In this document: in pieces, positions 1-7,855 of the stretch
Numbering within the stretch: the stretch's first letter is position 1
Layout of the letters: the number at the start of each line of letters is the position of its first letter
NCBI RefSeq assembly: GCF_000330885.1
Contig: NC_020062.1
Coordinates: forward strand, 566,374-630,373
Length of the DNA stretch: 64,000 nucleotides
Direction of reading: 5' to 3'
Source of the DNA: Rhizobium tropici CIAT 899
Lineage (GTDB): Bacteria; Pseudomonadota; Alphaproteobacteria; Rhizobiales; Rhizobiaceae
Translations under genes and position numbers: made by a program
Notes under the pieces: model-generated
Told to the model about the DNA's origin: nothing
Seen by the model: only the letters and a program-made list of their open reading frames with translations
Databases searched by the model: none

Positions 1-568
1 CGGTCACGACGCTCTGGGCAATTTCGGACATCTTCTTCTTTTCATTCATGGCGGTCTGGCGCAGCAGCGTGAATGCCTGCTCCTCCGACAGGCCACGCAT
101 TTTCATCAGAATCCCCTTGGCCCGCTCGATCACCTTGCGCTCCTCGAGCGCCGATTTTGCCTCCGCGAGCTCTCGTTGCAGCCTGCTGAAAGCGTTGAAG
201 CGGCTGACCGTCATATCGAGGATCGACTTGACGCGTTCCTTCTTCAAGCCGTCGACAACATAGGCCGATACGCCGGCCTCGATCGCCGCTTCGATCTGCG
301 CGGTATCGGAACGGTCGACGAACATGGCGATCGGGCGGCTGACGCTGCGTGTCAGCTGGAACAGGTGTTCCATCATGTCGCGATTGGGATTTTCTATATC
401 GATGATGATCACGTCGGGCTTGAGCGTTTCGATGGTGCGCGCCACGCCTTGAACCTCATGAATGACCGTCACATTGGTGTGGCCGGCCTCGAGCAGCCCC
501 TCCTCTATGATGGAAGCCCGTATCGCATTTTCGTCGATAACCAGGATTGTCAGGTCTGAATAGTTCAT
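1..568 (-). CDS. ANTAR-domain response regulator (AmiR/NasT type), partial
   Basis: Reads leftward from ATG at 566-568 and is still open at the window edge (189 codons seen). The first ~120 residues form a receiver-like domain (starts MNYSDLTILVIDENAIRAS, acidic DVIIIDIENPNRD stretch near residue 50). A coiled linker (residues ~125-145) follows, then an ANTAR RNA-binding domain with the typical ERAKGILM and LSEEQAFTLLR segments. Proteins of this family act as antiterminators that bind paired hairpins in leader RNA, often of nitrogen-assimilation genes. The start lies 8 nt after the stop of the upstream membrane-protein gene, so the two are probably cotranscribed. The target genes would lie off the left edge and cannot be seen. 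Confidence 0.88.
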   Translation of the reverse strand, partial: MNYSDLTILVIDENAIRASIIEEGLLEAGHTNVTVIHEVQGVARTIETLKPDVIIIDIENPNRDMMEHLFQLTRSVSRPIAMFVDRSDTAQIEAAIEAGVSAYVVDGLKKERVKSILDMTVSRFNAFSRLQRELAEAKSALEERKVIERAKGILMKMRGLSEEQAFTLLRQTAMNEKKKMSEIAQSVVT

Positions 569-576
569 CGTCACCT

Positions 577-882
577 TCAGCCGAAGATACCGTGCATGTA
601 AATCGCAAAGGCGATCGCCGAAATAGGTAACGACCATTGGGCGGAAAGCCGTTTTCCCACGATCCATGCGAGAACGGCGCCGGCTCCAATGACCGCAAGG
701 CCGACGAGTAGCTGTCGGTCAAGAAAGGCCAATCCGATTGCCGACACGCAAATACTTGTCGAAGCCGTCGCGAGAGCAATTTGCGTTCGCGACATCTGCG
801 GCTCCAAGCTCAACGTAGACAAGCAGCCGTTCCAGCTGAACCCCATGGCGATGCAGAGGAGGACAAGAAGGAATGATATCAT
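577..882 (-). CDS. Small integral membrane protein
   Basis: This 101-residue protein is almost wholly hydrophobic, with about three to four predicted membrane segments (residues ~2-20, 36-54, 58-75, 84-100). I recognise no family motif. It sits immediately upstream of the ANTAR regulator with an 8-nt gap, an operon-like spacing. The usual partner of NasT-type ANTAR proteins is a periplasmic-binding-like sensor (NasS), which this is not. A role in signalling to the ANTAR protein is only inference from position. Confidence 0.6.
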   Translation of the reverse strand: MISFLLVLLCIAMGFSWNGCLSTLSLEPQMSRTQIALATASTSICVSAIGLAFLDRQLLVGLAVIGAGAVLAWIVGKRLSAQWSLPISAIAFAIYMHGIFG

Positions 883-1271
883 GATGCGGTGCCTCTCTTT
901 GATGAAAGAGCCGAAGCAATCATCATGCCACTTCGCGAATTGCCGCTATTTCAGGCCTTGCGCCGAATATGAAGCTAAAGTTTGAGCACTCGCCCAATTC
1001 ATTTGCGCTCTGGCAGCTATCTCCGGCGCACAGGCGAGGTCTGCACGCGTCGTGGCTTGGCGCGATCTTTACTCCCTCATCGATCTCTCGCGGCCTCGGC
1101 GGATGTCATGCCCGTGGCATCCGATATTGGTGACAGGAAACAGAAAGGCTTGTCGCGGGTTCTTTGCAGGAGGTGAGGATCTTCATCATGGCCATAAGCC
1201 TGGAGATTCAGGAACCAATTCGATCGCGAGGCAGTTAGAAAACAGACGCGGGAAAGAAAAAGGAGAACACC
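883..1271. other. Intergenic region, 389 bp
   Basis: No convincing gene is present. It holds the leftward promoter region of the membrane-protein/ANTAR pair and, at 1211-1236, a possible EcfG-type promoter for the rightward gene at 1272. A 16-codon frame at 1188-1238 follows a purine-rich stretch but overlaps that promoter and is not called. Confidence 0.5.
1211..1236 (+). promoter_or_regulatory. Candidate RpoE2/EcfG-type promoter
   Basis: GGAAC at 1211-1215 is followed after 19 nt by TT at 1235-1236, with AGTT in place of the best -10 CGTT. This fits the GGAAC-N18/19-TT consensus of the alphaproteobacterial general stress sigma factor. It lies 36 bp before the start at 1272. It is the weakest of four such sites in the first 3 kb. 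Confidence 0.4.
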
Positions 1272-1727
1272 ATGTCGAATGTTTCGCGAACAGGAACTGA
1301 CGATGTCAACAATGCAACCAGCCGAACCACCTTCGGGCGATCCGTCGAGAGCAAGGCTCAGTTGCGGGATGCGGCGGCGCTCTCCTCACCAGGCGATGGC
1401 ACGGAGACACTGAATATCTATCGTCTGGAACCCATCGCTGCCCCGGACGATCCACGTTGGGACAATGCTCCCAATCAGGGCACGATCATCGTGGCGGCCA
1501 GAAGTTCGGGCGACGCGCGCATCGTGGCGACGGGCAGGGAGCTCGACTTTATGGAGGTCGATGCCGCCCCTGCCGAAGATGTTACCACCAGTAACGCGAG
1601 CGCGTTTCGCGATGACAAGCTTTACACCGTGATCGAGATTTCTCGCGGCCGAACCGGTTTGAAACGGGGGGTGCTGGAGGGCGAGGTGTCCGTCGATACG
1701 ATCCTTCCCACGCAAGTCGATCGCTGA
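1272..1727 (+). CDS. Hypothetical protein (151 aa)
   Basis: Starts at ATG 1272 after a strong ribosome site (AAAGGAG, 6-nt gap). The protein is soluble, acidic and Ser/Thr/Ala-rich in its first 50 residues. A more ordered second half contains two Val/Ile-rich stretches (GTIIVAARSSGDARIVATG and LYTVIEISRG). I recognise no domain. The candidate stress promoter upstream and the run of small proteins that follow suggest a general-stress gene, which is inference. Confidence 0.62.
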   Translation: MSNVSRTGTDDVNNATSRTTFGRSVESKAQLRDAAALSSPGDGTETLNIYRLEPIAAPDDPRWDNAPNQGTIIVAARSSGDARIVATGRELDFMEVDAAPAEDVTTSNASAFRDDKLYTVIEISRGRTGLKRGVLEGEVSVDTILPTQVDR

Positions 1728-1819
1728 CCAGTCGATTTGAAGCCAGGAGGCGGAGCGCTGCGAAAAGGGCCGTGTGCTGAACCCGGCGTATCTTCCGTCA
1801 GCTTCGAGCCACCTTCCAA

Positions 1820-2098
1820 TCAGCTTGCGCGGTATAGAAGATTGAGAGCTTGGCGTTCTTCCTCCGGCATGTCCCGGCTGAAAGAAGCAATGGCCGCTAA
1901 AGCGCCGAGCTGATGAAGGTTGGTGAAATCGACCGCGCCACCGCGATAAAGCTTGATAAGCTCCAGGGCAAAGGCCTCGCGATTGAAATCATTCAAATCG
2001 AACCATGGTTGAGCGATCAAAACGTCGAAAATCCGTTGAAGCCGATCGATCTCCTCCGGCTGGAGAACGCCTTCGACAAGATGATGGTAACGGCGCAT
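1820..2098 (-). CDS. Small conserved-looking hypothetical protein (92 aa)
   Basis: Leftward gene from ATG at 2096-2098 with a GGGAG ribosome site upstream. The product is a soluble, probably helical protein with a hydrophobic/charged periodicity (LQPEEIDRLQRIFDVLIAQ) and no signal peptide. I do not recognise a family. It is flanked by small genes on the opposite strand and has its own promoter region, since no gene lies within 200 bp upstream on its strand. Confidence 0.6.
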   Translation of the reverse strand: MRRYHHLVEGVLQPEEIDRLQRIFDVLIAQPWFDLNDFNREAFALELIKLYRGGAVDFTNLHQLGALAAIASFSRDMPEEERQALNLLYRAS

Positions 2099-2208
2099 GC
2101 CCTTACTCCCGCCATGAGGAACGGTGTGTTGTCGCGCTCATCGGATCTCGGCAAACGGACTTGCCATTCGCCGTATATAGGGAGCGCCGGTGGCGTGATC
2201 GAGCTGTT

Positions 2209-2233
2209 GGAACAAATCTTCCGAATCGCCGTT
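2209..2233 (+). promoter_or_regulatory. RpoE2/EcfG-type general stress promoter
   Basis: GGAAC at 2209-2213, a 16-nt spacer, and CGTT at 2230-2233 give an exact match to the EcfG/RpoE2 consensus. The -10 is about 80 bp upstream of the ATG at 2315. It is the best of the four such sites in this stretch. Confidence 0.7.
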
Positions 2234-2314
2234 GCACCAAGTGGGAGCCTTTTAACCGGCCGCCTGCATTCACTGAGCATATTCCGATTTGATCTGTTGT
2301 TAACGGAGCGAAAA

Positions 2315-2620
2315 ATGCCCGAGCAAAATCAGTCACCAGCGGTTCAATCCTTGCGAAAGGAGCAGAGGCAGCAAAGAAGCAGGCCGGCAAACGAACTGGA
2401 CAAAGCGCTTGAGGATACGTTTCCAGCCTCGGATCCTGCTTCCCTGATGCATACCGCCGTCGCTGGCGGCACCGGCCTTGAGGAGGACCGGTCCGGCCCT
2501 CAGGAACAATCGAACAACAAACTTGAAGCCTTTGCAGTCGAGCGGCGAATTCGCGAAAGGCCGATTGCTTCGCTCTTGGCGGCCGCGGCCATCGGATTTG
2601 TTTTTGGAGTCACGCGTTGA
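2315..2620 (+). CDS. Small tail-anchored stress protein with SFPASDP-type motif
   Basis: Start chosen at ATG 2315, preceded by GGAG with a 6-nt gap; the frame is open further upstream but without a ribosome site. The 101-residue product carries a central ELDKALEDTFPASDPAS segment, a motif recurrent in small alphaproteobacterial proteins. It ends with a hydrophobic stretch after charged residues (ERRIRERPIASLLAAAAIGFVFG), resembling the membrane anchor of DUF883/ElaB-like proteins. The exact EcfG-type promoter at 2209 suggests induction by the general stress response. Molecular role unknown. Confidence 0.68.
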   Translation: MPEQNQSPAVQSLRKEQRQQRSRPANELDKALEDTFPASDPASLMHTAVAGGTGLEEDRSGPQEQSNNKLEAFAVERRIRERPIASLLAAAAIGFVFGVTR

Positions 2621-2691
2621 CGACAAGCGAGCCGATCAATAGACGGCCTCGGGTCCCAGACGCGGAGTTGCCTTGAACGAAGTCTCGGCTT

Positions 2692-2853
2692 TCATTGAGT
2701 TTGATCGAGAGCATGCGGGGACGTCGGGCCCGGCCTTTGAGGTTCGCCGCGATAAAAGACTATGCCGCCGATTACCAGCGCACATGCCACCACCACGATC
2801 AGGATAATATACACGGTCAATGCATTGTATTTGCCGTTGTCGGACGCTGGCAT
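2692..2853 (-). CDS. Very small single-span membrane protein (53 aa)
   Basis: The frame extends upstream, but ATG at 2851-2853 has a good AGGAAG ribosome site and gives a sensible product: a short polar N-terminus (MPASDNGKYNALT), one hydrophobic span (residues ~12-32) and a Pro-rich hydrophilic tail. No family recognised. A GGAAC-N18-TT promoter lies on its strand 38 bp upstream. Confidence 0.58.
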   Translation of the reverse strand: MPASDNGKYNALTVYIILIVVVACALVIGGIVFYRGEPQRPGPTSPHALDQTQ

Positions 2854-2890
2854 TGTCGTTCTTCCTCTGCGATCTACGTGTCCGCATCCC

Positions 2891-2915
2891 AACATCGGCG
2901 GCGCCCCAAGGTTCC
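2891..2915 (-). promoter_or_regulatory. Candidate RpoE2/EcfG-type promoter (minus strand)
   Basis: On the minus strand GGAAC (2911-2915) is followed after 16 nt by TGTT (2891-2894), i.e. GGAAC-N18-TT. It is correctly placed for the small gene starting at 2853. Confidence 0.5.
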
Positions 2916-2981
2916 CGCCTGCGTGAGCGGTCGCGCGATCCACATCTTTTCCTGATGCGATCGACAAATTCCGGTGTTTTG

Positions 2982-3006
2982 GGAACATTGCCGCATGTCG
3001 GCTGTT
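2982..3006 (+). promoter_or_regulatory. Candidate RpoE2/EcfG-type promoter
   Basis: GGAAC at 2982-2986, 16-nt spacer, TGTT at 3003-3006 (GGAAC-N18-TT). It lies 41 bp before the ATG at 3047 and is arranged back to back with the minus-strand site at 2891-2915. Confidence 0.55.
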
Positions 3007-3046
3007 CGGCGCAGGATCCGATATCGGAGAAAATGGGAACAGCGCC

Positions 3047-3292
3047 ATGCCTAAATCGAACAATCCCGGTGAAAGGAGCAGGGGCGACCCTGCTCAAGAT
3101 GCAAAGGGTCAAACCCGGCGGCTGGTGAAAAGCAGCCGCAATAACGGTGTGGCAAGCGCCAAGCCGAAGGTCATTACGGGATCGGACGATGCAACCATGA
3201 ACAAAGAGCCGCCCGGAAAGACCGAGCCAGAGAAGGATTGGGATCTCAATTATGATCCGCGAGACATGAACGAGGGCAAGTATCGCGGCTGA
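3047..3292 (+). CDS. Small hydrophilic hypothetical protein (81 aa)
   Basis: A very polar protein rich in Lys, Arg, Asn, Asp and Pro with no hydrophobic core, so probably disordered (KTEPEKDWDLNYDPRDMNEGKY near the end). The ribosome site is weak (GGGAAC about 7 nt before ATG). Position behind a GGAAC-N18-TT promoter and among other small stress-type genes supports a stress-induced role. No recognisable domain. Confidence 0.5.
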   Translation: MPKSNNPGERSRGDPAQDAKGQTRRLVKSSRNNGVASAKPKVITGSDDATMNKEPPGKTEPEKDWDLNYDPRDMNEGKYRG

Positions 3293-3328
3293 AGCACGTT
3301 CGCCGCGGATCGATAAAACGGTATCCGG

Positions 3329-3901
3329 ATGAGGACCTGGCTGCATCTTTGCATCGATATGCAACGCATGTTCTTCGAACAGACGCCATGGCATGTGCCC
3401 TGGATGGCGCGCACCCTGGATCAGGTGGTCGAGGTCGCCGGGCGATTTCCCGAACGTACGCTCTTCACCCGCTTCATTCCACCGGCCCGGGCGGACGCCA
3501 TGCCGGGGAAATGGCAAGATTACTACGAGAAATGGGAGATGATGACCGCCAGTCGGCTTCCTCACGAGTTGATGCTGCTTATCGATCCGCTGCAGCGTTT
3601 CGTTCCGCCGGCCCGCATCTTCGACAAGCTCACTTATTCGCCCTGGACCGATGGCCGCCTTCACCGAAATCTGGTTCAGGAAGGCATCGATACCCTGGTG
3701 ATCAGCGGCGGCGAAACGGATGTCTGCGTGTTGGCCGGTGCCTTGGGTGCAATCGAGCTTGGATATGGAATCATCGTTTTGAAGGACGCCGTCTGCAGCG
3801 GTGACGACGATGCCCACGAGGCCGCGCTCACGCTGCTGGAGCGCCGCTTCTCCGTTCAATCCGAAATCATGACCGTCGAGGAATTTCTGTCCGCCAGATG
3901 A
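3329..3901 (+). CDS. Isochorismatase-family cysteine hydrolase
   Basis: A 190-residue single-domain protein of the usual family length. Asp10 (LHLCIDMQ), Lys100 (IFDKLTYSPW) and Cys133 (GGETDVCVLAGA) occupy the Asp/Lys/Cys triad positions of isochorismatase-like hydrolases. Family members cleave amides such as nicotinamide or carbamates, or vinyl ethers, through a cysteine nucleophile in the cytosol. It follows the small gene at 3047 by 36 bp and may share its transcript. The substrate cannot be assigned. Confidence 0.86.
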   Translation: MRTWLHLCIDMQRMFFEQTPWHVPWMARTLDQVVEVAGRFPERTLFTRFIPPARADAMPGKWQDYYEKWEMMTASRLPHELMLLIDPLQRFVPPARIFDKLTYSPWTDGRLHRNLVQEGIDTLVISGGETDVCVLAGALGAIELGYGIIVLKDAVCSGDDDAHEAALTLLERRFSVQSEIMTVEEFLSAR

Positions 3902-3975
3902 CGGAAGCTGCCCGCTTCTTGATTTGCTGCGATGGTCCGCTACATCCGGCTGCATAGGATTCGGAGGAGATTGCC

Positions 3976-4218
3976 ATGCCTCATCGCGCCCCCACAGGAA
4001 GCGAATACCGGATGCTCGCTGAAGCTGTATTGCAATGGTATAGCTTCTATGAGGTGCCACCAGATGACAAGGCTTCGAGCACTCTCGTTTCAGCCGCTCT
4101 CGAGTTCTTTCATGACGGCCATCACACGGCAGAGGACTTGGCGGTTATGTTGATCGGGACCTATGTCGGCATCTGGTCGACAAAGATAAACGCGCCCACT
4201 TCGGCTGCCATTCACTGA
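3976..4218 (+). CDS. Small hypothetical protein (80 aa)
   Basis: ATG 3976 has a strong GGAGGAG ribosome site. The soluble, helical-looking product (EYRMLAEAVLQWYSFYEVP, then FFHDGHHTAEDLAVMLIGTYVGIW) contains a His-rich HDGHH stretch. I do not recognise the family. It ends the stretch of small genes; ~315 bp without a gene follow before the kinase at 4534. Confidence 0.58.
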   Translation: MPHRAPTGSEYRMLAEAVLQWYSFYEVPPDDKASSTLVSAALEFFHDGHHTAEDLAVMLIGTYVGIWSTKINAPTSAAIH

Positions 4219-4533
4219 TCGTTCTTCTCTTCGACTGCAAGCCAGCCGCCGAATGCGGCTGATGCCGGTGTTTTGCCATGACGTGAGCCTGGCTATAGGC
4301 AACGAAGCGGGCTATTCCCGGCGCGTGCGAAAGTGCCGGGAATCGTGCTTGAATTATCGCAAATTCTAAAGCTGGCTCTGGAGGAAGGAGGATCCTCGTC
4401 GGGCCGCACAAGGCAACATATATGTTGCTTCAGCACTTCTTTTTCTGGAAAACGATGAGCCTTGCGGTGAGGATAGCGCCGGACGACTCGCTGCGGCGGT
4501 TTGAGAGCAACAGGTGGCGAAAGCAGGATTGCA

Positions 4534-5511
4534 ATGAGTTCAGCACTGGCTCCCGATCAGCTTGGCCCGACGGTCTGCGTCGGGGAAATCCTCGTGGAAA
4601 TCGTCGCCACGACGGTCGGTGACGGTTTCAGGGAGGCACAGCCGCTCATCGGTCCTTTCGCCAGCGGTGCTCCGGCAATCTTCATTTCTCAATGCGGGCG
4701 GCTCGGGGGCCACACGGCGATGATCGGCGCCGTCGGTGCTGACGATTTCGGCCGCGTGAATCTCGAAAGGCTCAAGCGTGACGGCGTCGACATCTCGGCT
4801 ATTTCGGTCGATCCCGATTATCCGACGGGCAGCGCCTTCGTCCGCTACCGCAAGGACGGGTCTCGCGACTTCGTCTACAATATCGCGACCTCAGCAGCCG
4901 CGCGTTTCGGCTGGAGCGATGATGTCAGCAATCTCATCGGTCGTGCCGGGCATCTGCATGTCATGGGCTCGGCATTGTCGGTTCCGAGTGCGCGCGAGGT
5001 AATCGACAAGGCCTTCGACATCGTCAAGGCTCGCGGCGGTACGCTGTCCGTCGATCCCAACATCCGCAAGGAATTGAAACTCGACGACGACACCGAACGC
5101 CGGTTTGCCAGGCTTGTTGCCGCCGCCGATCTGCTCTTGCCTTCCGGAGAGGAATTGGAGCGTGCGGCTGGCGTCGAGGGCGAAGCCAATGCGGTCCGAC
5201 GTCTGTTCGAGATCGGCGTCAAGGAGATCGTGCTGAAGCGGGGAGCGAATGGCGCGACCTATTATGGCTGCGACGGCGAGCGCGTCGATGCACCGGCCTT
5301 TGTCGTTACGGAGGTCGATCCGACCGGCGCCGGCGATTGCTTCGGCGGAGCCTATCTTACCTGCCGCCGTCTGGGCATGCCCGTGAAAGACGCCTTGACC
5401 TATGCCGCCGCTGCCGGCGCGCGCAATGTTACCGTCATCGGCCCGATGGAGGGTGCGGGTACCAAAGAACAGCTCGACGCGTTCATCGCAGCCACTGAAA
5501 GGCGTTCCTGA
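4534..5511 (+). CDS. PfkB-family sugar kinase, probable D-tagatose kinase
   Basis: A ribokinase-like (PF00294) kinase of 325 residues. The frame opens at a TTG (4501), but ATG 4534 is preferred as it begins nearer the conserved VCVGEILVEI strand. The ATP-site motif DPTGAGDCFGGAY (residues 262-274) contains catalytic Asp268, and GG-type substrate motifs lie in the N-terminal third. It overlaps the next gene by one base (TGATG) and is followed by a PF08013 protein and a polyol-dehydrogenase-like SDR. In Agrobacterium a PF00294 kinase and a PF08013 protein together convert D-tagatose through tagatose-6-phosphate to fructose-6-phosphate. The same role here is inferred from that arrangement. Confidence 0.82.
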   Translation: MSSALAPDQLGPTVCVGEILVEIVATTVGDGFREAQPLIGPFASGAPAIFISQCGRLGGHTAMIGAVGADDFGRVNLERLKRDGVDISAISVDPDYPTGSAFVRYRKDGSRDFVYNIATSAAARFGWSDDVSNLIGRAGHLHVMGSALSVPSAREVIDKAFDIVKARGGTLSVDPNIRKELKLDDDTERRFARLVAAADLLLPSGEELERAAGVEGEANAVRRLFEIGVKEIVLKRGANGATYYGCDGERVDAPAFVVTEVDPTGAGDCFGGAYLTCRRLGMPVKDALTYAAAAGARNVTVIGPMEGAGTKEQLDAFIAATERRS

Positions 5512-6788
5512 TGCAGATCCATCTCAGCGAACTGGCGAGGCTGAGGGCCGAAGGCCGCCCAACGGGGGTGACCTCCGTATGCTCGGCCCATCCGCTCGTA
5601 CTCAGGGCTGCGCTCCGGCATGGCCGGCTGCATTCAAGCACGGTGCTGATCGAGGCAACCTGCAATCAGGTCAATCATCTGGGCGGTTATACCGGCATGA
5701 CGCCGGCCGATTTCGCCGCGCTGGTGCAACATATCGCCGAGGAAGAGGATTGCCCGTCGGAGCTGGTTGTCCTGGGGGGCGATCATCTGGGACCAAATCC
5801 CTGGCGGGATCGCCCCGCCGAAGAAGCCATGGCCGATGCGGAAAAAATGGTAGCCGCCTATGTCGAGGCCGGCTTCCGAAAGATACATCTGGATGCCTCG
5901 ATGGGCTGCAAGGACGAACCGATCGCGCTCGACGACGAGACAACGGCCCGTCGCGCCGCACGCCTTGCCGCCGTGGCGGAGGCTTCCGCCAGGAGAAGCG
6001 GCGGGGCTATGCCGGTCTATGTGATCGGCACCGAGGTTCCGCCGCCGGGCGGGGCGGATCACGCCTTGACCACAATTGAACCGACTGCGGCCGCCGCCGC
6101 CCGCAAGACGATAGAAATTCACCGCCGCGTGTTCGAGCAGGCGGGATTGAGGGAGGCGTTTACGCGCGCCATCGGACTGGTCGTCCAGCCCGGTGTCGAG
6201 TTCGGCAATCACAATGTCATCTTTTACGATCGCAGCAAGATCGCCGAACTGAAGTCGGTCCTGGCCGACGAGCCTCAGTTCGTCTTCGAGGCCCATTCGA
6301 CCGACTATCAAGGTACGACATCGTTGACCGCTCTCGTCGAGGACGGCTTCCCCATTCTGAAGGTCGGTCCCGAGCTGACATTCGTATTGCGCGAAGCCCT
6401 TTACGGATTGGATCTCATTGCTTCCGATCTCGTGCCCGACTATGGCGAACGGCCGCTCTTTGCGGCCATGGAAGCGCTGATGCTCGCGCATCCGAAAAAC
6501 TGGAGCCAGCATTACCACGGAACGGAAGCGGAGAAGCGCTGGCTGCGGCATTATTCGCTGTCCGATCGCATTCGCTATTACTGGGCGTCATCCGAGGCGC
6601 AATCCGCTGTCGAGAGATTATGCGACGCGTTGCGTGGCAAGACGGTGCCGCTTCCGTTGTTCTGGCAGCATATGCCGGCCGCGCGGCATTTCGCGGATGC
6701 GCCATTGGAGCCGGAGCAGGTCTTGATATGGCGTGTCACCCGCAGCCTTGCGGATTATCACGCAGCCTGCGGAGTCATCAAACGATAG
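5511..6788 (+). CDS. PF08013 protein, probable D-tagatose-6-phosphate 4-epimerase (GatZ/KbaZ family)
   Basis: A 425-residue GatZ/KbaZ-type TIM-barrel protein. Family hallmarks are visible: IEATCNQVNHLGGYTGMTP near residue 45, LGGDHLGPNPW, HLDASMGC, and EAHSTDYQGT followed by LKVGPELTF. In enteric bacteria such proteins were described as non-catalytic subunits of tagatose-bisphosphate aldolase. No GatY/KbaY partner is present here. The neighbour is a tagatose-type kinase, matching the Agrobacterium pathway in which a PF08013 member epimerises tagatose-6-phosphate to fructose-6-phosphate. Translationally coupled to the kinase. Confidence 0.85.
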   Translation: MQIHLSELARLRAEGRPTGVTSVCSAHPLVLRAALRHGRLHSSTVLIEATCNQVNHLGGYTGMTPADFAALVQHIAEEEDCPSELVVLGGDHLGPNPWRDRPAEEAMADAEKMVAAYVEAGFRKIHLDASMGCKDEPIALDDETTARRAARLAAVAEASARRSGGAMPVYVIGTEVPPPGGADHALTTIEPTAAAAARKTIEIHRRVFEQAGLREAFTRAIGLVVQPGVEFGNHNVIFYDRSKIAELKSVLADEPQFVFEAHSTDYQGTTSLTALVEDGFPILKVGPELTFVLREALYGLDLIASDLVPDYGERPLFAAMEALMLAHPKNWSQHYHGTEAEKRWLRHYSLSDRIRYYWASSEAQSAVERLCDALRGKTVPLPLFWQHMPAARHFADAPLEPEQVLIWRVTRSLADYHAACGVIKR

Positions 6789-6811
6789 CTAGCTGATCGA
6801 AGGAGGAGATC

Positions 6812-7537
6812 ATGGAGGAACTGAAAGGGAAGATCGCCGTGGTAACCGGCGCGGCATCGGGGATCGGGCTCGCCTCGACAGAGGCTATGATTGCCGCCGG
6901 AGCGAAGGTCGTTCTCGTCGATCGGGATGAGAGAGCCTTGGCATCGGTGTGCGAGCGTCTCGGCGACCTTGCCATTCCGCTTGTCGTCGATCTGCTCGAT
7001 CCGGAGCAGTGCGCCGCGCTGCTGGAGGGCATTCTTGCCAAGGTCGAGCATCTCGACATTTTTCATGCGAATGCCGGCACCTATATTGGCGGCGACCTAG
7101 TGGACGCCAATCTCGACGCCATAGACCGGATGCTCAACCTGAACGTCAATGTCGTCATCAAGAATGTCCGCACCGTCGCGCCGCATATGATCGGGCGCGG
7201 GACGGGCGATATCATCGTCACGAGCTCAGTCGCAGGGCATTCGGTGATCCCTTGGGAGCCCGTCTATTCGCCCTCGAAATGGGCTATGACCAGTTTCGTT
7301 CAGGCTATGCGGCGCCAGCTTCTGAAGAGCGGTGTTCGAGTCGGCTCCGTTTCTCCAGGTCCGGTCATCAGCGCCCTGCTTGCCGACTGGCCGGAGGAAA
7401 ACCTCCGCAAGGCCAAGGAAGCCGGCGCCCTGATCGAGCCCAAGGAGGTTGCCGACGCCATCATCTTCATGCTGACGCGCCCGCGCAACGTGACGATTCG
7501 CGATGTTGTGGTTCTGCCGAGTGCCTTCGACATCTGA
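6812..7537 (+). CDS. SDR polyol dehydrogenase, ribitol 2-dehydrogenase-like
   Basis: A 241-residue classical short-chain dehydrogenase: TGAASGIG cofactor loop (residues 12-19), NAG at 87-89, Ser138/139, Tyr152 and Lys156 of the YxxxK site. Stretches such as LDIFHANAGTYIGG and PWEPVYSPSKWA closely resemble Klebsiella ribitol 2-dehydrogenase from memory. It has an excellent AGGAGGAG ribosome site and starts 23 bp after the epimerase, so it belongs to the operon. In this context it would oxidise a polyol (galactitol, altritol or ribitol are candidates) to a ketose. Substrate not decided by sequence. Confidence 0.85.
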   Translation: MEELKGKIAVVTGAASGIGLASTEAMIAAGAKVVLVDRDERALASVCERLGDLAIPLVVDLLDPEQCAALLEGILAKVEHLDIFHANAGTYIGGDLVDANLDAIDRMLNLNVNVVIKNVRTVAPHMIGRGTGDIIVTSSVAGHSVIPWEPVYSPSKWAMTSFVQAMRRQLLKSGVRVGSVSPGPVISALLADWPEENLRKAKEAGALIEPKEVADAIIFMLTRPRNVTIRDVVVLPSAFDI

Positions 7538-7855
7538 GGAACGAAGCATACGATATCAGGTAAATTTCGGCGATAGCGAGCGCGCTGGGCGCTGTGGATG
7601 CCCGGGAGGAGGCTCTTATTTGTCGCCGGAAGATGTCTCACAATCACGGAGCCGGCCTACTATATCTGGTCGAGCCTTGATCCCGCGAGTGTCGGGCACC
7701 TTTGTAATCGCGATTGAGTTTACTCAACCTTGATGTCGCAAATGATCTGGATATTTTACCAGATTAAGTAGTACGCTTTCGACATCGATAGGGGATTCTT
7801 CGCGACCCTCAGGTCAGGAGATCACCGTCGAGGAAACGATAAACAGGTAGTTGTC
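7538..7855. promoter_or_regulatory. Intergenic region upstream of cfa with two inverted repeats
   Basis: This 318-bp gap has no gene. Two inverted repeats stand out: TTGAGT-2-ACTCAA at 7714-7727 and ATCTGG-8-CCAGAT at 7745-7764. Both lie about 90-140 bp before the cfa start and could be operators or part of an mRNA leader. No consensus sigma-70 pair is obvious to me. Confidence 0.4.

Noticed and set aside
1188..1238. 16-codon leader-like frame after a GGAGG stretch
   Set aside because: It overlaps the candidate EcfG promoter and the ribosome site is 13 nt away; no attenuator structure was seen.
2636..4060. 474-codon minus-strand open frame
   Set aside because: It spans several small genes and the isochorismatase in other frames, is His/Arg/Pro-rich without domains and lacks a ribosome site.
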